From Flavobacterium sp. (GTDB lineage Bacteria > Bacteroidota > Bacteroidia > Flavobacteriales > Flavobacteriaceae): a stretch of DNA of 57,657 bases. This document shows, piece after piece, positions 26,897-34,398 of the stretch. The DNA lies in assembly GCF_029945805.1 (NCBI RefSeq), contig NZ_JAQSDH010000010.1, positions 1-57,657 on the forward strand, written 5' to 3'. Under the pieces are notes generated by a model that was not told where the DNA came from, did no database searches, and worked only from the letters and a program-made list of their open reading frames with translations. Every line of letters starts with the position of its first letter. The first letter of the stretch is position 1. Both the position numbers and the translations under genes were made by a program.

Positions 26897-26927
26897 GGGA
26901 GAAATCCCTTCGGGGATTTTGCCCAAC
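26894..26927 (-). repeat. Gene-less 34-bp mini-unit, copy a
   Basis: Starts GTTGGGAGAAATCC and ends GGGATTTTGCCCAAC around a short loop, so it is almost one hairpin. It obeys the cassette rule (complementary ends) but contains no gene. It lies between a second-type site and a standard repeat. Confidence 0.75.
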
Positions 26928-27077
26928 GTTGCCGCTTCACGCAGTTGCGAACTTCGGAACGAATTATTTTCCACTAAGATACTATTTCCTGCGAAACGCA
27001 AACGTGAATTTTGAACAAAAGTCGCAATTAGCTTCGCTCTGTTCGGCTTTCACCCTCAGGTGTGAGAAACCGCTGTT
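26925..27077 (-). repeat. Array repeat, copy 4 (type B loop)
   Basis: AAC at 26925-26927, GTT at 27075-27077, 153 bp. Central module CCACTAAGATACTATTTCC; loop AATTAGCTTCGCTCTGTTCG in type B orientation. Confidence 0.9.
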
Positions 27078-27104
27078 ATGGCGTGGTTTTGTCTTACAAC
27101 AATA

Positions 27105-28472
27105 TTAATTTTTAAGTATTTTTTTTACTGTTTTCACATTTGAGTTTTTTATATGTACTAAATAAGCTCCACTTGTTAAATCACTAATTTGTAATAGGGT
27201 TTGAAACGATGTCAACAAAATACGTTTTACTAATTGACCTTGAATAGTAAATATTTCTACAGTCGTATTGGCGTACTCTGAATAGTCTATAAATAATTGT
27301 TGGTTGCAGGGATTTGGATATATAGAAATGGCTTTTTCAATATCATTTTCCGATGTTTCTAAAGTTACACTACACAGTTGAGGAATTTGTAAAGGAATAT
27401 TTCTGTTACTATTTGTCCCATCTCCAAGTTGACCAAATTCATTAATCCCAACTGACCAAACTGTTCCGTCATTCTTTAAGAATAATGAATGTTCAGAACC
27501 TGCTGATATAGCAATAACTCCTGTTAAGCTACTCAACTGAATAGGAATATTTTTATCTAATGTTGTTCCATCTCCAAGCTGTCCATAGGTATTTCCACCT
27601 ACAACCCAGACAGTTCCGTTATTCTTCAAAAAAAGAGAATGATAGTAGCCAGCTGAAATAGCTATTATTCCTGTAAGTCCGGGAACTTGAATAGCAGAAT
27701 TCTTATCCGTTATAGTTCCGTCGCCCAGTTGACCGTTCTGATTTGCGCCTACGGACCAAACGGTGCCATCGTTTTTTAAGAAAAGAGAGTGTACCACACC
27801 ACAAGCAACTGAAGTAATACCAGAAAGTCCAATTACCTGCACAGGAGTAAATCTTTGGATATTAGTTCCATCACCAAGTTGACCTTGCTGGTTGTTGCCT
27901 GATGACCAAACAGTTCCGTTATTTTTTAGAAAGAGAGAATGCATTTGACTCGCACCACAGCTAGTAATCCCTGTAAGCGAATTTATCAATACTGGAGTAT
28001 TTCGATTGATATTAGTGCCATCACCAAGTTGCCCAAAATAGTTATATCCAGTTGCCCAAACTCTTCCATCACTCTTCACAAAAAAAGTATTGAAATCTCC
28101 ACTTGCCAGATTAATTGTTCCAGTAAGTCCGCTTAGTTGCACAGGAATATTTTTCGCAATATTTGTTCCATCTCCAAGTTGTCCAATAGTATTGCCACCG
28201 ACTGCCCAAACACTTCCGTCATTTTTAAGAAAGTGTGAATGAGTACCGCCAGCAACAGCTATAACAATACCAGTTAATCCGCTGACCTGATTTGGGCTAG
28301 TTCTGTCGGTAAAAGTTCCATCTCCGAGTTGACCATAATTATTTATACCTGTCGCTTGAACTGTTCCGTTATTACAACGAAATAAGGAAAAAAATCCGTG
28401 GGCTGAAATTGATTGTGCATTTAGATTGTTGCACAAAAAAAATAAACAGAGAACAACTACTATTTTTTTCAT
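27105..28472 (-). CDS. RCC1-repeat protein with T9SS sorting domain
   Basis: The start at MKKIVVVLCLFFLCNNLNAQ gives a signal peptide and 455 residues; the upstream extension enters the repeat. About seven RCC1/BNR propeller units follow (pattern HSLFLKNDGTVWSVGxNxxGQLGDG, quoted here as NDGTVWSVG and GQLGDGT). The last ~75 residues are a type A T9SS sorting domain (ISIYPNPCNQQLFIDY through KTVKKILKN). A secreted surface propeller carried as a cassette. The two unit ends (GTTATGGC at 27075 and CTGCCAAC at 28511) do not match, so a unit may have been lost or exchanged here. Confidence 0.85.
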   Translation of the reverse strand: MKKIVVVLCLFFLCNNLNAQSISAHGFFSLFRCNNGTVQATGINNYGQLGDGTFTDRTSPNQVSGLTGIVIAVAGGTHSHFLKNDGSVWAVGGNTIGQLGDGTNIAKNIPVQLSGLTGTINLASGDFNTFFVKSDGRVWATGYNYFGQLGDGTNINRNTPVLINSLTGITSCGASQMHSLFLKNNGTVWSSGNNQQGQLGDGTNIQRFTPVQVIGLSGITSVACGVVHSLFLKNDGTVWSVGANQNGQLGDGTITDKNSAIQVPGLTGIIAISAGYYHSLFLKNNGTVWVVGGNTYGQLGDGTTLDKNIPIQLSSLTGVIAISAGSEHSLFLKNDGTVWSVGINEFGQLGDGTNSNRNIPLQIPQLCSVTLETSENDIEKAISIYPNPCNQQLFIDYSEYANTTVEIFTIQGQLVKRILLTSFQTLLQISDLTSGAYLVHIKNSNVKTVKKILKN

Positions 28473-28515
28473 TTGAATTGCATTAGATTCTTGAATTCTC
28501 CCCAAACTGTCTGCC

Positions 28516-28640
28516 AACATTCCGCCACTTCCCGTGAGTTGCGAACTTCGGAACGAATTATTTTCTGTTAAAGATAAAAATTCTTGCGAAAGAGAAACGT
28601 GAATTTACCACATTTCTTGCCATTTCTTGAAACCGCTGTT
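28516..28640 (-). repeat. Array repeat, copy 5 (loop segment deleted)
   Basis: AAC 28516-28518, GTT 28638-28640, only 125 bp. The region that is the ~40-base loop in other copies is replaced by CATTTCTTGCCATTTCTTG. Confidence 0.85.
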
Positions 28641-28752
28641 GGTGGCTGCCCTTTTTTCCACTACAAAATTTCTTTTTTTTCCGATCTGTTTATTTTCTGT
28701 GGCTATTATAAATTTATTCGGTGTTTTAAAAAAATAAAAACACAATCACATA

Positions 28753-28777
28753 AATAGGTTTGCGGAGCAAACCTATT
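28753..28777 (-). terminator. Terminator downstream of the HupE/UreJ-like gene
   Basis: A perfect 11-bp stem (AATAGGTTTGC / GCAAACCTATT) with a 3-nt loop, 40 bases after the stop on the minus strand, followed by T-rich sequence. The rest of the 176-bp gap to repeat copy 5 shows nothing else. Confidence 0.7.
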
Positions 28778-28816
28778 ATATATCGGTAGCCATTTTAAAA
28801 ATTGTTGTTTCAAGAT

Positions 28817-30097
28817 CTACTTTTCCTCTTTTTTAATCACAACTCCTATCTTTATTATTTTATTTATAATTAAAAAAGTAAATATAAAACAAGCCAATCC
28901 CAAAACTACCCAAATAGAATAGTTTGCACTATTTTGTATAGGAACGGAAATAAAATTTGGTTTTTCGGTATATCGTTCTACTAACCAAGCAATCGATGCT
29001 ATAATGGCAAACAAAGCTCCTGTAATTCTAACCCATTTATAAATTTTAAATTTGCTTACTATTATTAGCCAAGGCATTACCAAAATAATTGTAATGAGTT
29101 GCATAATTTCTATTCCTAAATTAAAACCAAATAAACTCAAAGTCAGCTTGCTTGTGGTTAAATGTAATTCTTTTAAAATAGTTGCAAATGCCATCCCGTG
29201 AATTAATCCAAAACCACAAGCAACGTAAATTTCTTTATTTGGAAAAATTGGTTTTAATGCGTGTATTGCTGTAATTAATATCGAAAATGCAATAAGTATT
29301 TCTACTGGTTTTGAATTTGGATTAAATGTTGTCAAAGTTCCAATTATCAAAGTAATGGAATGTCCAATTGTAAATGCTGTAATAATTTTTAGAATTTTTA
29401 CAATTGTATATTTAATTTTTCCATTATAAACCCATTTTTTATTTATCGAAATCAATGGAGCAGATAGAAGTAAAACCAATAAAAAAAGCAAATGATCAGT
29501 GCCTTCTGAAATGTGTTTCATTCCTAAAGTAATCATACTTTTAAATCCTTTCCAAGTGCTTCCTTTTTCTAATGAAATATGCAATGGATAAATGGTGTTT
29601 GTAGGAACATCAAGTTCAATAATTCCTATTTGTTGCGCTTGTTCGTGAATGCCATTTTCCCAGTCAGCGTTTACAAAAACTAGCGCTTGATGGTTGGTTA
29701 TTTCGTGCATTATGGCATCATAATGAATCGTAAAATCTCTGTAATTAGCATTTTTGCTTGTGCTAAATTGTAGCTCAAATTGTATTTCTTTATAGTCGCC
29801 AACAAAGGCAGCATTAGCTTTTTTTATTTGATAATTAATAAATTTCATTTTCCAGAATTGATGATTTGCACCTTCAATTTTAATGTGTTTCGAAAAATAA
29901 TTTGCAAGGAGTAAATTTTGATTTTCAGTAACTTTTGACTTATACGCAATTTCAAAATCCTCTAACGGAATTTGAATAGTCATTATAATATTTTTAGATT
30001 GTACATTTAAATTCACAACCGTATTTGGTAATGGATGTGAAAAAAGTAAGCTTGAAAAAAGTAAATTTAAATAGAAAAATATCTTTTGGAATTGCAT
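28817..30097 (-). CDS. HupE/UreJ_2 family membrane protein
   Basis: A 426-residue protein with a signal peptide and an extracytoplasmic N-terminal domain (to about residue 190). About seven membrane helices follow, with the family hallmark MKHISEGTDHLLFLLVLLL and a second conserved helix GFGLIHGMAFATILKEL. HupE/UreJ proteins are linked to nickel or other metal uptake; the HupE/UreJ_2 subgroup in Bacteroidetes has no firm substrate. It lies 66 bases downstream of a DUF3500 gene with a hairpin between them. The same pair is plausible as a functional unit. Confidence 0.8.
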   Translation of the reverse strand: MQFQKIFFYLNLLFSSLLFSHPLPNTVVNLNVQSKNIIMTIQIPLEDFEIAYKSKVTENQNLLLANYFSKHIKIEGANHQFWKMKFINYQIKKANAAFVGDYKEIQFELQFSTSKNANYRDFTIHYDAIMHEITNHQALVFVNADWENGIHEQAQQIGIIELDVPTNTIYPLHISLEKGSTWKGFKSMITLGMKHISEGTDHLLFLLVLLLSAPLISINKKWVYNGKIKYTIVKILKIITAFTIGHSITLIIGTLTTFNPNSKPVEILIAFSILITAIHALKPIFPNKEIYVACGFGLIHGMAFATILKELHLTTSKLTLSLFGFNLGIEIMQLITIILVMPWLIIVSKFKIYKWVRITGALFAIIASIAWLVERYTEKPNFISVPIQNSANYSIWVVLGLACFIFTFLIINKIIKIGVVIKKEEK

Positions 30098-30115
30098 TTT
30101 GATATAAATTAAAAA

Positions 30116-30144
30116 AACCTTGTCTCTGTTTAAAAGACAAGGTT
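30116..30144 (-). terminator. Hairpin between the DUF3500 and HupE/UreJ-like genes
   Basis: AACCTTGTC / GACAAGGTT, 9-bp perfect stem. It can act as an intrinsic terminator or attenuator on the minus strand. Confidence 0.65.
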
Positions 30145-30163
30145 AAAACTATAAATCATTAAA

Positions 30164-31522
30164 TTATTTTTTTATTAATTTGTTAGAAATGCTTTTTACA
30201 CCATTCGTTTCAATGTTGTAAATATAGTTGCCAGAAGATAAATCACTTAAATTAACTGTAATAGAATTGTTTCCGATATCTAACATATTTTTATAGGCGT
30301 TTGTAATTAATTTTCCTTGTAAATCATAAATATTTATTTTAACAACTGCATTTTCCTTTAAATTAAAATTGAATGTTGTGTTTTCTATTACAGGATTAGG
30401 AAAATTAACAATTTTTGAAGCCAAACTAAAATCCTGATTACTCAATGGTGCGCCAGTTCCACCGTAATCTTTAGCGTGATCTCTCCAAATGGAATGTGGA
30501 TGTTTTGGAGATAAAATAATTCCGTTTTGTGTAGAATATTCTATCCAAACTCCTGGACCATCTATACGCACATAATCATTTTGATTGTTTAAGGTTGCTG
30601 TTCCAGAATAGGCAATATAAGTATTATCAATTTCAGCAGTATATTGTGTCATAAATAAAGCAGCACTCGTATCGTCAACATCATTTACATAAGTTGCAAT
30701 TGCATTTACTATTAATTGTTTTTGTGTCGCCGTTAATGCGTTGGCTTGTAATCCTATTTTAGTAGTTGGGAAAATCCAATCGTCTTGTGGCCCTAAAATA
30801 ATATCGGTAAAAGTAGTTGTTAAATGTGCTGATGTTAATTGAGTAGCCGTTAAACCAGCAAGCATATTTACTAAAGCTGTTTTTTCTTCTATCATAGGTT
30901 GATAGGTGTTTCCTCCACTTGTAAAAGAAGCATAAGGTTCAGTTGCAACAAACGATGGAGTTGCGCCTACTAAAAGTCCGTTAATGTATGTGTTTGCAAC
31001 GGTTCTATGATGACCAGTCATTTGAATTTCAAATGTTCCAATCATAGCAGGTGTGCCAAAAAAAGCAATATAAAAATTACCATTTCCATAAGAAGTTCCA
31101 CCACCATTTACTGATAAATAATCATCGGCAGCCCATAATCCTTGTACTTCATTGTAACCTTCACCTGTAGGAGTTCCAGTCATTGCTTGTACTAAAGCTC
31201 TTGCAGCTGTTAGTTGTCCACTTGTTAGTGTTCCCATTTTAATTCCTAATCTAGCCGACATTGAAGCTGGTAAATTAGACCAAGTTCTAGCTTTTGTAAG
31301 TGTATAAGTCGATTCTAAAGTAGTAATTTGACTTGCAGATAGTGTAGCTTTGAAAGCATTTGCTAAATCAACAATTTCTTGTGTTGTTATGTTTGTATTA
31401 AGTTGAGATTTGCTTGCGCTAAAGGCTGTTGTTTGTAATTCGTTTGATGGATAGTTTTTAACACCAAAAACAAGTAAACCAATAATACTAAAAGGCAATA
31501 GAATGTAAAAAGATATTTTCAT
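30164..31522 (-). CDS. DUF3500-family exported protein with T9SS sorting domain
   Basis: A 452-residue protein with an N-terminal hydrophobic signal (ISFYILLPFSIIGLLVFG). The middle matches the DUF3500 pattern: GYNEVQGLWAADDYLSVNGG, FEIQMTGHHRTVANTYING, and PSFVATEPYASFTSG. Late in the domain is VWIEYSTQNG, with HPHSIWRDHAKDYGG. The last ~75 residues form a type A T9SS domain (KIVNFPNPVIENTTFNF through SNKLIKK). DUF3500 has no known activity. It precedes the HupE/UreJ-like gene and follows a LytTR two-component pair, which may regulate it. Confidence 0.75.
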   Translation of the reverse strand: MKISFYILLPFSIIGLLVFGVKNYPSNELQTTAFSASKSQLNTNITTQEIVDLANAFKATLSASQITTLESTYTLTKARTWSNLPASMSARLGIKMGTLTSGQLTAARALVQAMTGTPTGEGYNEVQGLWAADDYLSVNGGGTSYGNGNFYIAFFGTPAMIGTFEIQMTGHHRTVANTYINGLLVGATPSFVATEPYASFTSGGNTYQPMIEEKTALVNMLAGLTATQLTSAHLTTTFTDIILGPQDDWIFPTTKIGLQANALTATQKQLIVNAIATYVNDVDDTSAALFMTQYTAEIDNTYIAYSGTATLNNQNDYVRIDGPGVWIEYSTQNGIILSPKHPHSIWRDHAKDYGGTGAPLSNQDFSLASKIVNFPNPVIENTTFNFNLKENAVVKINIYDLQGKLITNAYKNMLDIGNNSITVNLSDLSSGNYIYNIETNGVKSISNKLIKK

Positions 31523-31621
31523 AAAACGATAAATTATTTAATAAGTGCAAAAAAACAATCTATATAAATTGATTTAAAACTTTTGCGATAAATAAATGAT
31601 TTTCAGCGATGAATAGTTTAA

Positions 31622-32302
31622 TTACTTCAAGAAAATTTGATTTATTTCTTTCTCGTAACTTATTCCAATCGGAATTTCAATACTATCTAGAATAATTTTT
31701 TTGTCTCTTATCACTTTTATTTCTGATAAAGGAACTATAAAGGAACGATGTACTCTAATAAAATTACTTGTTTTTAGTAGTTCAAGTATTTCAATCATAG
31801 TCATTCGAGTTATAGTTTTATTTTGATTTTTATGAACTATTGTCAAGTAATCAGCCTGACTTTCAATGTGCTGAATTTCGGATAAGTAAATTTTTATTAG
31901 TCTATAATCCGATCTAATAAAAATTGCTTTCTCCTCTGAATTTTCTATTGAAATTTTAGATTTAACTTTTTTTATAGCCAAAAGAAAGCGATCATATTCA
32001 AATGGTTTTAGTAAATAATCAAGCGCATTGAGATTATAGCTTTCAACAGCATATTCGCTATGCGCTGTAATAAAAATAGTTTCGGTATTTTGTTTTATTT
32101 GTTTTAAAACTTCTATTCCTGATACATTTGGCATATTGATATCTAAAAAAATCAAGTCTACAGGAAATTTACGAAGGTATTTTAAAGCTTCATTCGGATT
32201 AGTAAATTTCTTAACTAATTCAACTTCATCTGTTTTTAAACAGAAATTTTCTATCAAGTCTAATGAAAGTGGTTCGTCATCAAGTGCAATAGCTCTTATC
32301 AT
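31622..32302 (-). CDS. LytTR-family response regulator
   Basis: A 226-residue regulator. Receiver domain: acidic pocket DDE (8-10), phospho-acceptor Asp54 in IFLDINMPN, conserved Lys in DYLLKPFEYD. The C-terminal LytTR DNA-binding domain (about 125-226) has RSDYRLIKIYLSEIQHIES and FIRVHRSFIVPLSEI. It overlaps its kinase gene by 4 bases, so the two are translationally coupled. Likely target is the adjacent DUF3500/HupE-like operon inside the same 4.8-kb unit. Confidence 0.93.
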   Translation of the reverse strand: MIRAIALDDEPLSLDLIENFCLKTDEVELVKKFTNPNEALKYLRKFPVDLIFLDINMPNVSGIEVLKQIKQNTETIFITAHSEYAVESYNLNALDYLLKPFEYDRFLLAIKKVKSKISIENSEEKAIFIRSDYRLIKIYLSEIQHIESQADYLTIVHKNQNKTITRMTMIEILELLKTSNFIRVHRSFIVPLSEIKVIRDKKIILDSIEIPIGISYEKEINQIFLK

Positions 32303-33288
32303 CTTAAATTTATTTTTAGAATTACAGAAAAAGCATCTTTCATTTCATTAATTTCTATTTGATGTTTGTTAGGATACAACAAATCAAGTCTTTTTTTGGT
32401 GTTTGTAATGCCAATTGCGGTTGAATTTTCTTGAGGATTTTTATTTAATTTTTTGTTATTAATGTTAAAATATAAATAGCCATCATTGTTATTGATGTTA
32501 ATTGTAATTTCAGCATTTTCATCAGAAGCGATACCAAATTTGAATGCATTTTCTACAAATGCTATAAAAACAAAAGGAATTATCTTGTCAGCAGGATAGT
32601 CGTTTTTAAATTCAAAAATGATAGAACAGGTGATACCTAAACGTATTTTTTGTAATGCAATATAATTGGTAATAAATTGAATTTCTTTATCTAATAAAAC
32701 AAATTCTCTTTCAATTTCTGTCAAACTATACCGCATCATTCCTGATAATTTTACTATTGCATTTGGCGTGTCATCAGATTTTTTTACAGAAAGTGCATAG
32801 ATACTATTAAGCGTATTAAATAAAAAATGCGGATTTATTTGTCCTTTAAGAAATGAAAGTTGAGCGTTTTTTATTTCTATTTGACTTTCTTTTAATCGAT
32901 TATTTACAGTCATTGAATAGGTTATAAAATAGACGGATATAAATAAAAACAAAGTTATTTGAGAGTTTATAAAAAAGGTAAAGTTGTGCTTTGATGTTGT
33001 GAAATTATTTAAAATAATATCTGGCATTAAACACAAAATAAACATCGTGATTAAGCTTATTGAAAAGTATACGTAACTTTTTGTAAAGTATAATTTTGGG
33101 ATTATCAAATAATAATTAATGTAGAAAAACAATAATAATACAAAATTAGTAGTGAGTTTTCTAACTAGAAGATAGTCTCCAATTTTTACACCAAATTCGG
33201 GTTTATGTGGTGGTGTAAGTAAAAATGGTATAACTATGAAAATTATTAATATTACACTGTTAAGAACAATTTTGTTTCTTTCGAACAT
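32299..33288 (-). CDS. LytS-type sensor histidine kinase
   Basis: A 329-residue membrane kinase with four hydrophobic segments in the first ~130 residues and no extra sensor domain. The His_kinase motif FLKGQINPHFLFNTLNSIY has phospho-His about residue 154. The ATP-binding region is FVFIAFVENAFKFGIAS, with GIGITNTKKRL-like ending AIGITNTKKRLDLLYP. It precedes and overlaps the LytTR regulator. Confidence 0.92.
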   Translation of the reverse strand: MFERNKIVLNSVILIIFIVIPFLLTPPHKPEFGVKIGDYLLVRKLTTNFVLLLFFYINYYLIIPKLYFTKSYVYFSISLITMFILCLMPDIILNNFTTSKHNFTFFINSQITLFLFISVYFITYSMTVNNRLKESQIEIKNAQLSFLKGQINPHFLFNTLNSIYALSVKKSDDTPNAIVKLSGMMRYSLTEIEREFVLLDKEIQFITNYIALQKIRLGITCSIIFEFKNDYPADKIIPFVFIAFVENAFKFGIASDENAEITININNNDGYLYFNINNKKLNKNPQENSTAIGITNTKKRLDLLYPNKHQIEINEMKDAFSVILKINLR

Positions 33289-33439
33289 AATTTTGTTTTT
33301 TGCAATAATAAAACAATTTAACTTGTTTAAATTAATTTAGCGATGGATGCACAAAAAATAGCGATAAATTGTTAGATTTATAGTGTAATTTGTTTGTTTC
33401 TAATCGGCTTTTTTGTTGTCGCGCGATAGGGTTGCCTTC

Positions 33440-33594
33440 AACATTCCGCCACTTCCCGCGAGTTGCGAACTTCGGAACGAATTATTTCTGTTAAAGAAAA
33501 AAATTCTTGCGAAACGCGAACGTGAACTTACCACAAAATTCGCGCCCGAGGGCGTTAGCACGAACAGACGCAGTAATTGCGAGAAATAGCTGTT
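33440..33594 (-). repeat. Array repeat, copy 6 (type A loop)
   Basis: AAC 33440-33442, GTT 33592-33594, 155 bp. Central module CTGTTAAAGAAAAAAATTC; loop in type A orientation (CCCGAGGGCGTTAGCACG). Confidence 0.92.
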
Positions 33595-33604
33595 GGCAGT
33601 AGTT

Positions 33605-33904
33605 TTATTCTTGAATTCTGTTTTTCAAATCCATTCTTGAGTGCAAAATTCTAATAATTTCTATTTTGGCTACATTCAAAATTCTGTAAAATATGAGGTG
33701 TCGACCAGATTGATAGCCAAATAGATCTTTCTGAATTTCATTATAATTTTTACCAAAAGTCTGATTTTCTGCCAACTCTTGACAGTCATTTAATAACTCA
33801 AAATAATATTTGTCAGCTTGTTTTTCAGACCAAACTTCATATGTATAATCCCAAATTTTTGATAAGTCATCAACTGCGTTGTTGGTAAGCACATATTTAG
33901 CCAT
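33605..33904 (-). CDS. parE: ParE/RelE-superfamily toxin
   Basis: A 99-residue toxin of the RelE/ParE fold (YVLTNNAVDDLSKIWDYTYE, FGKNYNEIQKDLFGYQSGRH, LIFYRI, ILHSRMDLKNRI). Its start overlaps the antitoxin stop by 8 bases. It is a ParE rather than RelE type because of the ParD-like partner and the C-terminal ILHxRMD. ParE toxins poison gyrase. Toxin-antitoxin pairs are frequent passengers of chromosomal cassette arrays. Stop codon 11 bases from repeat copy 6. Confidence 0.88.
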   Translation of the reverse strand: MAKYVLTNNAVDDLSKIWDYTYEVWSEKQADKYYFELLNDCQELAENQTFGKNYNEIQKDLFGYQSGRHLIFYRILNVAKIEIIRILHSRMDLKNRIQE

Positions 33905-34145
33905 TTCTCTTCTTGGCTTTTAGTGATTCAAGATGTTTTTCGGGGTTAAAATTTTCGGCAAAACCACTTTCAATACCTTCGTTGATTGCTTTTCTGAGAG
34001 CAATTATTTTATTCTCTTCTTCTTCTAACAATCTCAAACCTGCTCGAATAACTTCGCTTGCGTTTTTAAATCTGCCTTCCGAAACTGTATTGTCTACAAA
34101 GCTTTCGAAATAATTTCCTAAAGAAACTGATGTATTACGTCCCAT
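33897..34145 (-). CDS. parD: ParD-family antitoxin
   Basis: An 82-residue antitoxin with an N-terminal ribbon-helix-helix (NTSVSLGNYFESFVDNTVSE, GRFKNASEVIRAGLRLLEEE) and a toxin-binding C-terminal tail. It precedes parE with an 8-base overlap. A palindrome 22 bases upstream is the likely autoregulatory operator. Confidence 0.92.
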   Translation of the reverse strand: MGRNTSVSLGNYFESFVDNTVSEGRFKNASEVIRAGLRLLEEEENKIIALRKAINEGIESGFAENFNPEKHLESLKAKKRNG

Positions 34146-34167
34146 AATTTTATTATTTTAGTAAAGT

Positions 34168-34182
34168 TACCAAAATTTGGTA
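34168..34182. promoter_or_regulatory. Putative ParD operator
   Basis: TACCAAAATTTGGTA, a 7-bp perfect inverted repeat around one A, lies just upstream of parD. RHH antitoxins usually bind such palindromes to repress their own operon. Confidence 0.55.
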
Positions 34183-34231
34183 CTAATACAATAAAAAAGT
34201 TCTTTTTTTGCACGGACAAAAAATTACTGCC

Positions 34232-34386
34232 AACATTCCGCCACTTCGCATCAGTTGCTACTTCGGAACAAATTATTTTCTGTTAAAGATAAAAATTCTT
34301 GCGAAACGTGAACGAGAAGTTACCACAAAATTCGCAGCCGAGGGCGTTAGCACGAACAGACGAAGTAATTGCGAGAAACCGCTGTT
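34232..34386 (-). repeat. Array repeat, copy 7 (type A loop)
   Basis: AAC 34232-34234, GTT 34384-34386, 155 bp. Central module CTGTTAAAGATAAAAATTC; loop type A. Confidence 0.92.
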
Positions 34387-34398
34387 GTGTGATGTTTT

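Noticed and set aside
26894..26927. Ordinary intrinsic terminator
   Set aside because: No T-run on either side, and the same hairpin sits between recombination-like sites at two places in the array.
25736..27001. Longer start for the propeller gene
   Set aside because: The extension runs through the second-type site and repeat copy 4; the internal Met gives a clean lipoprotein signal.
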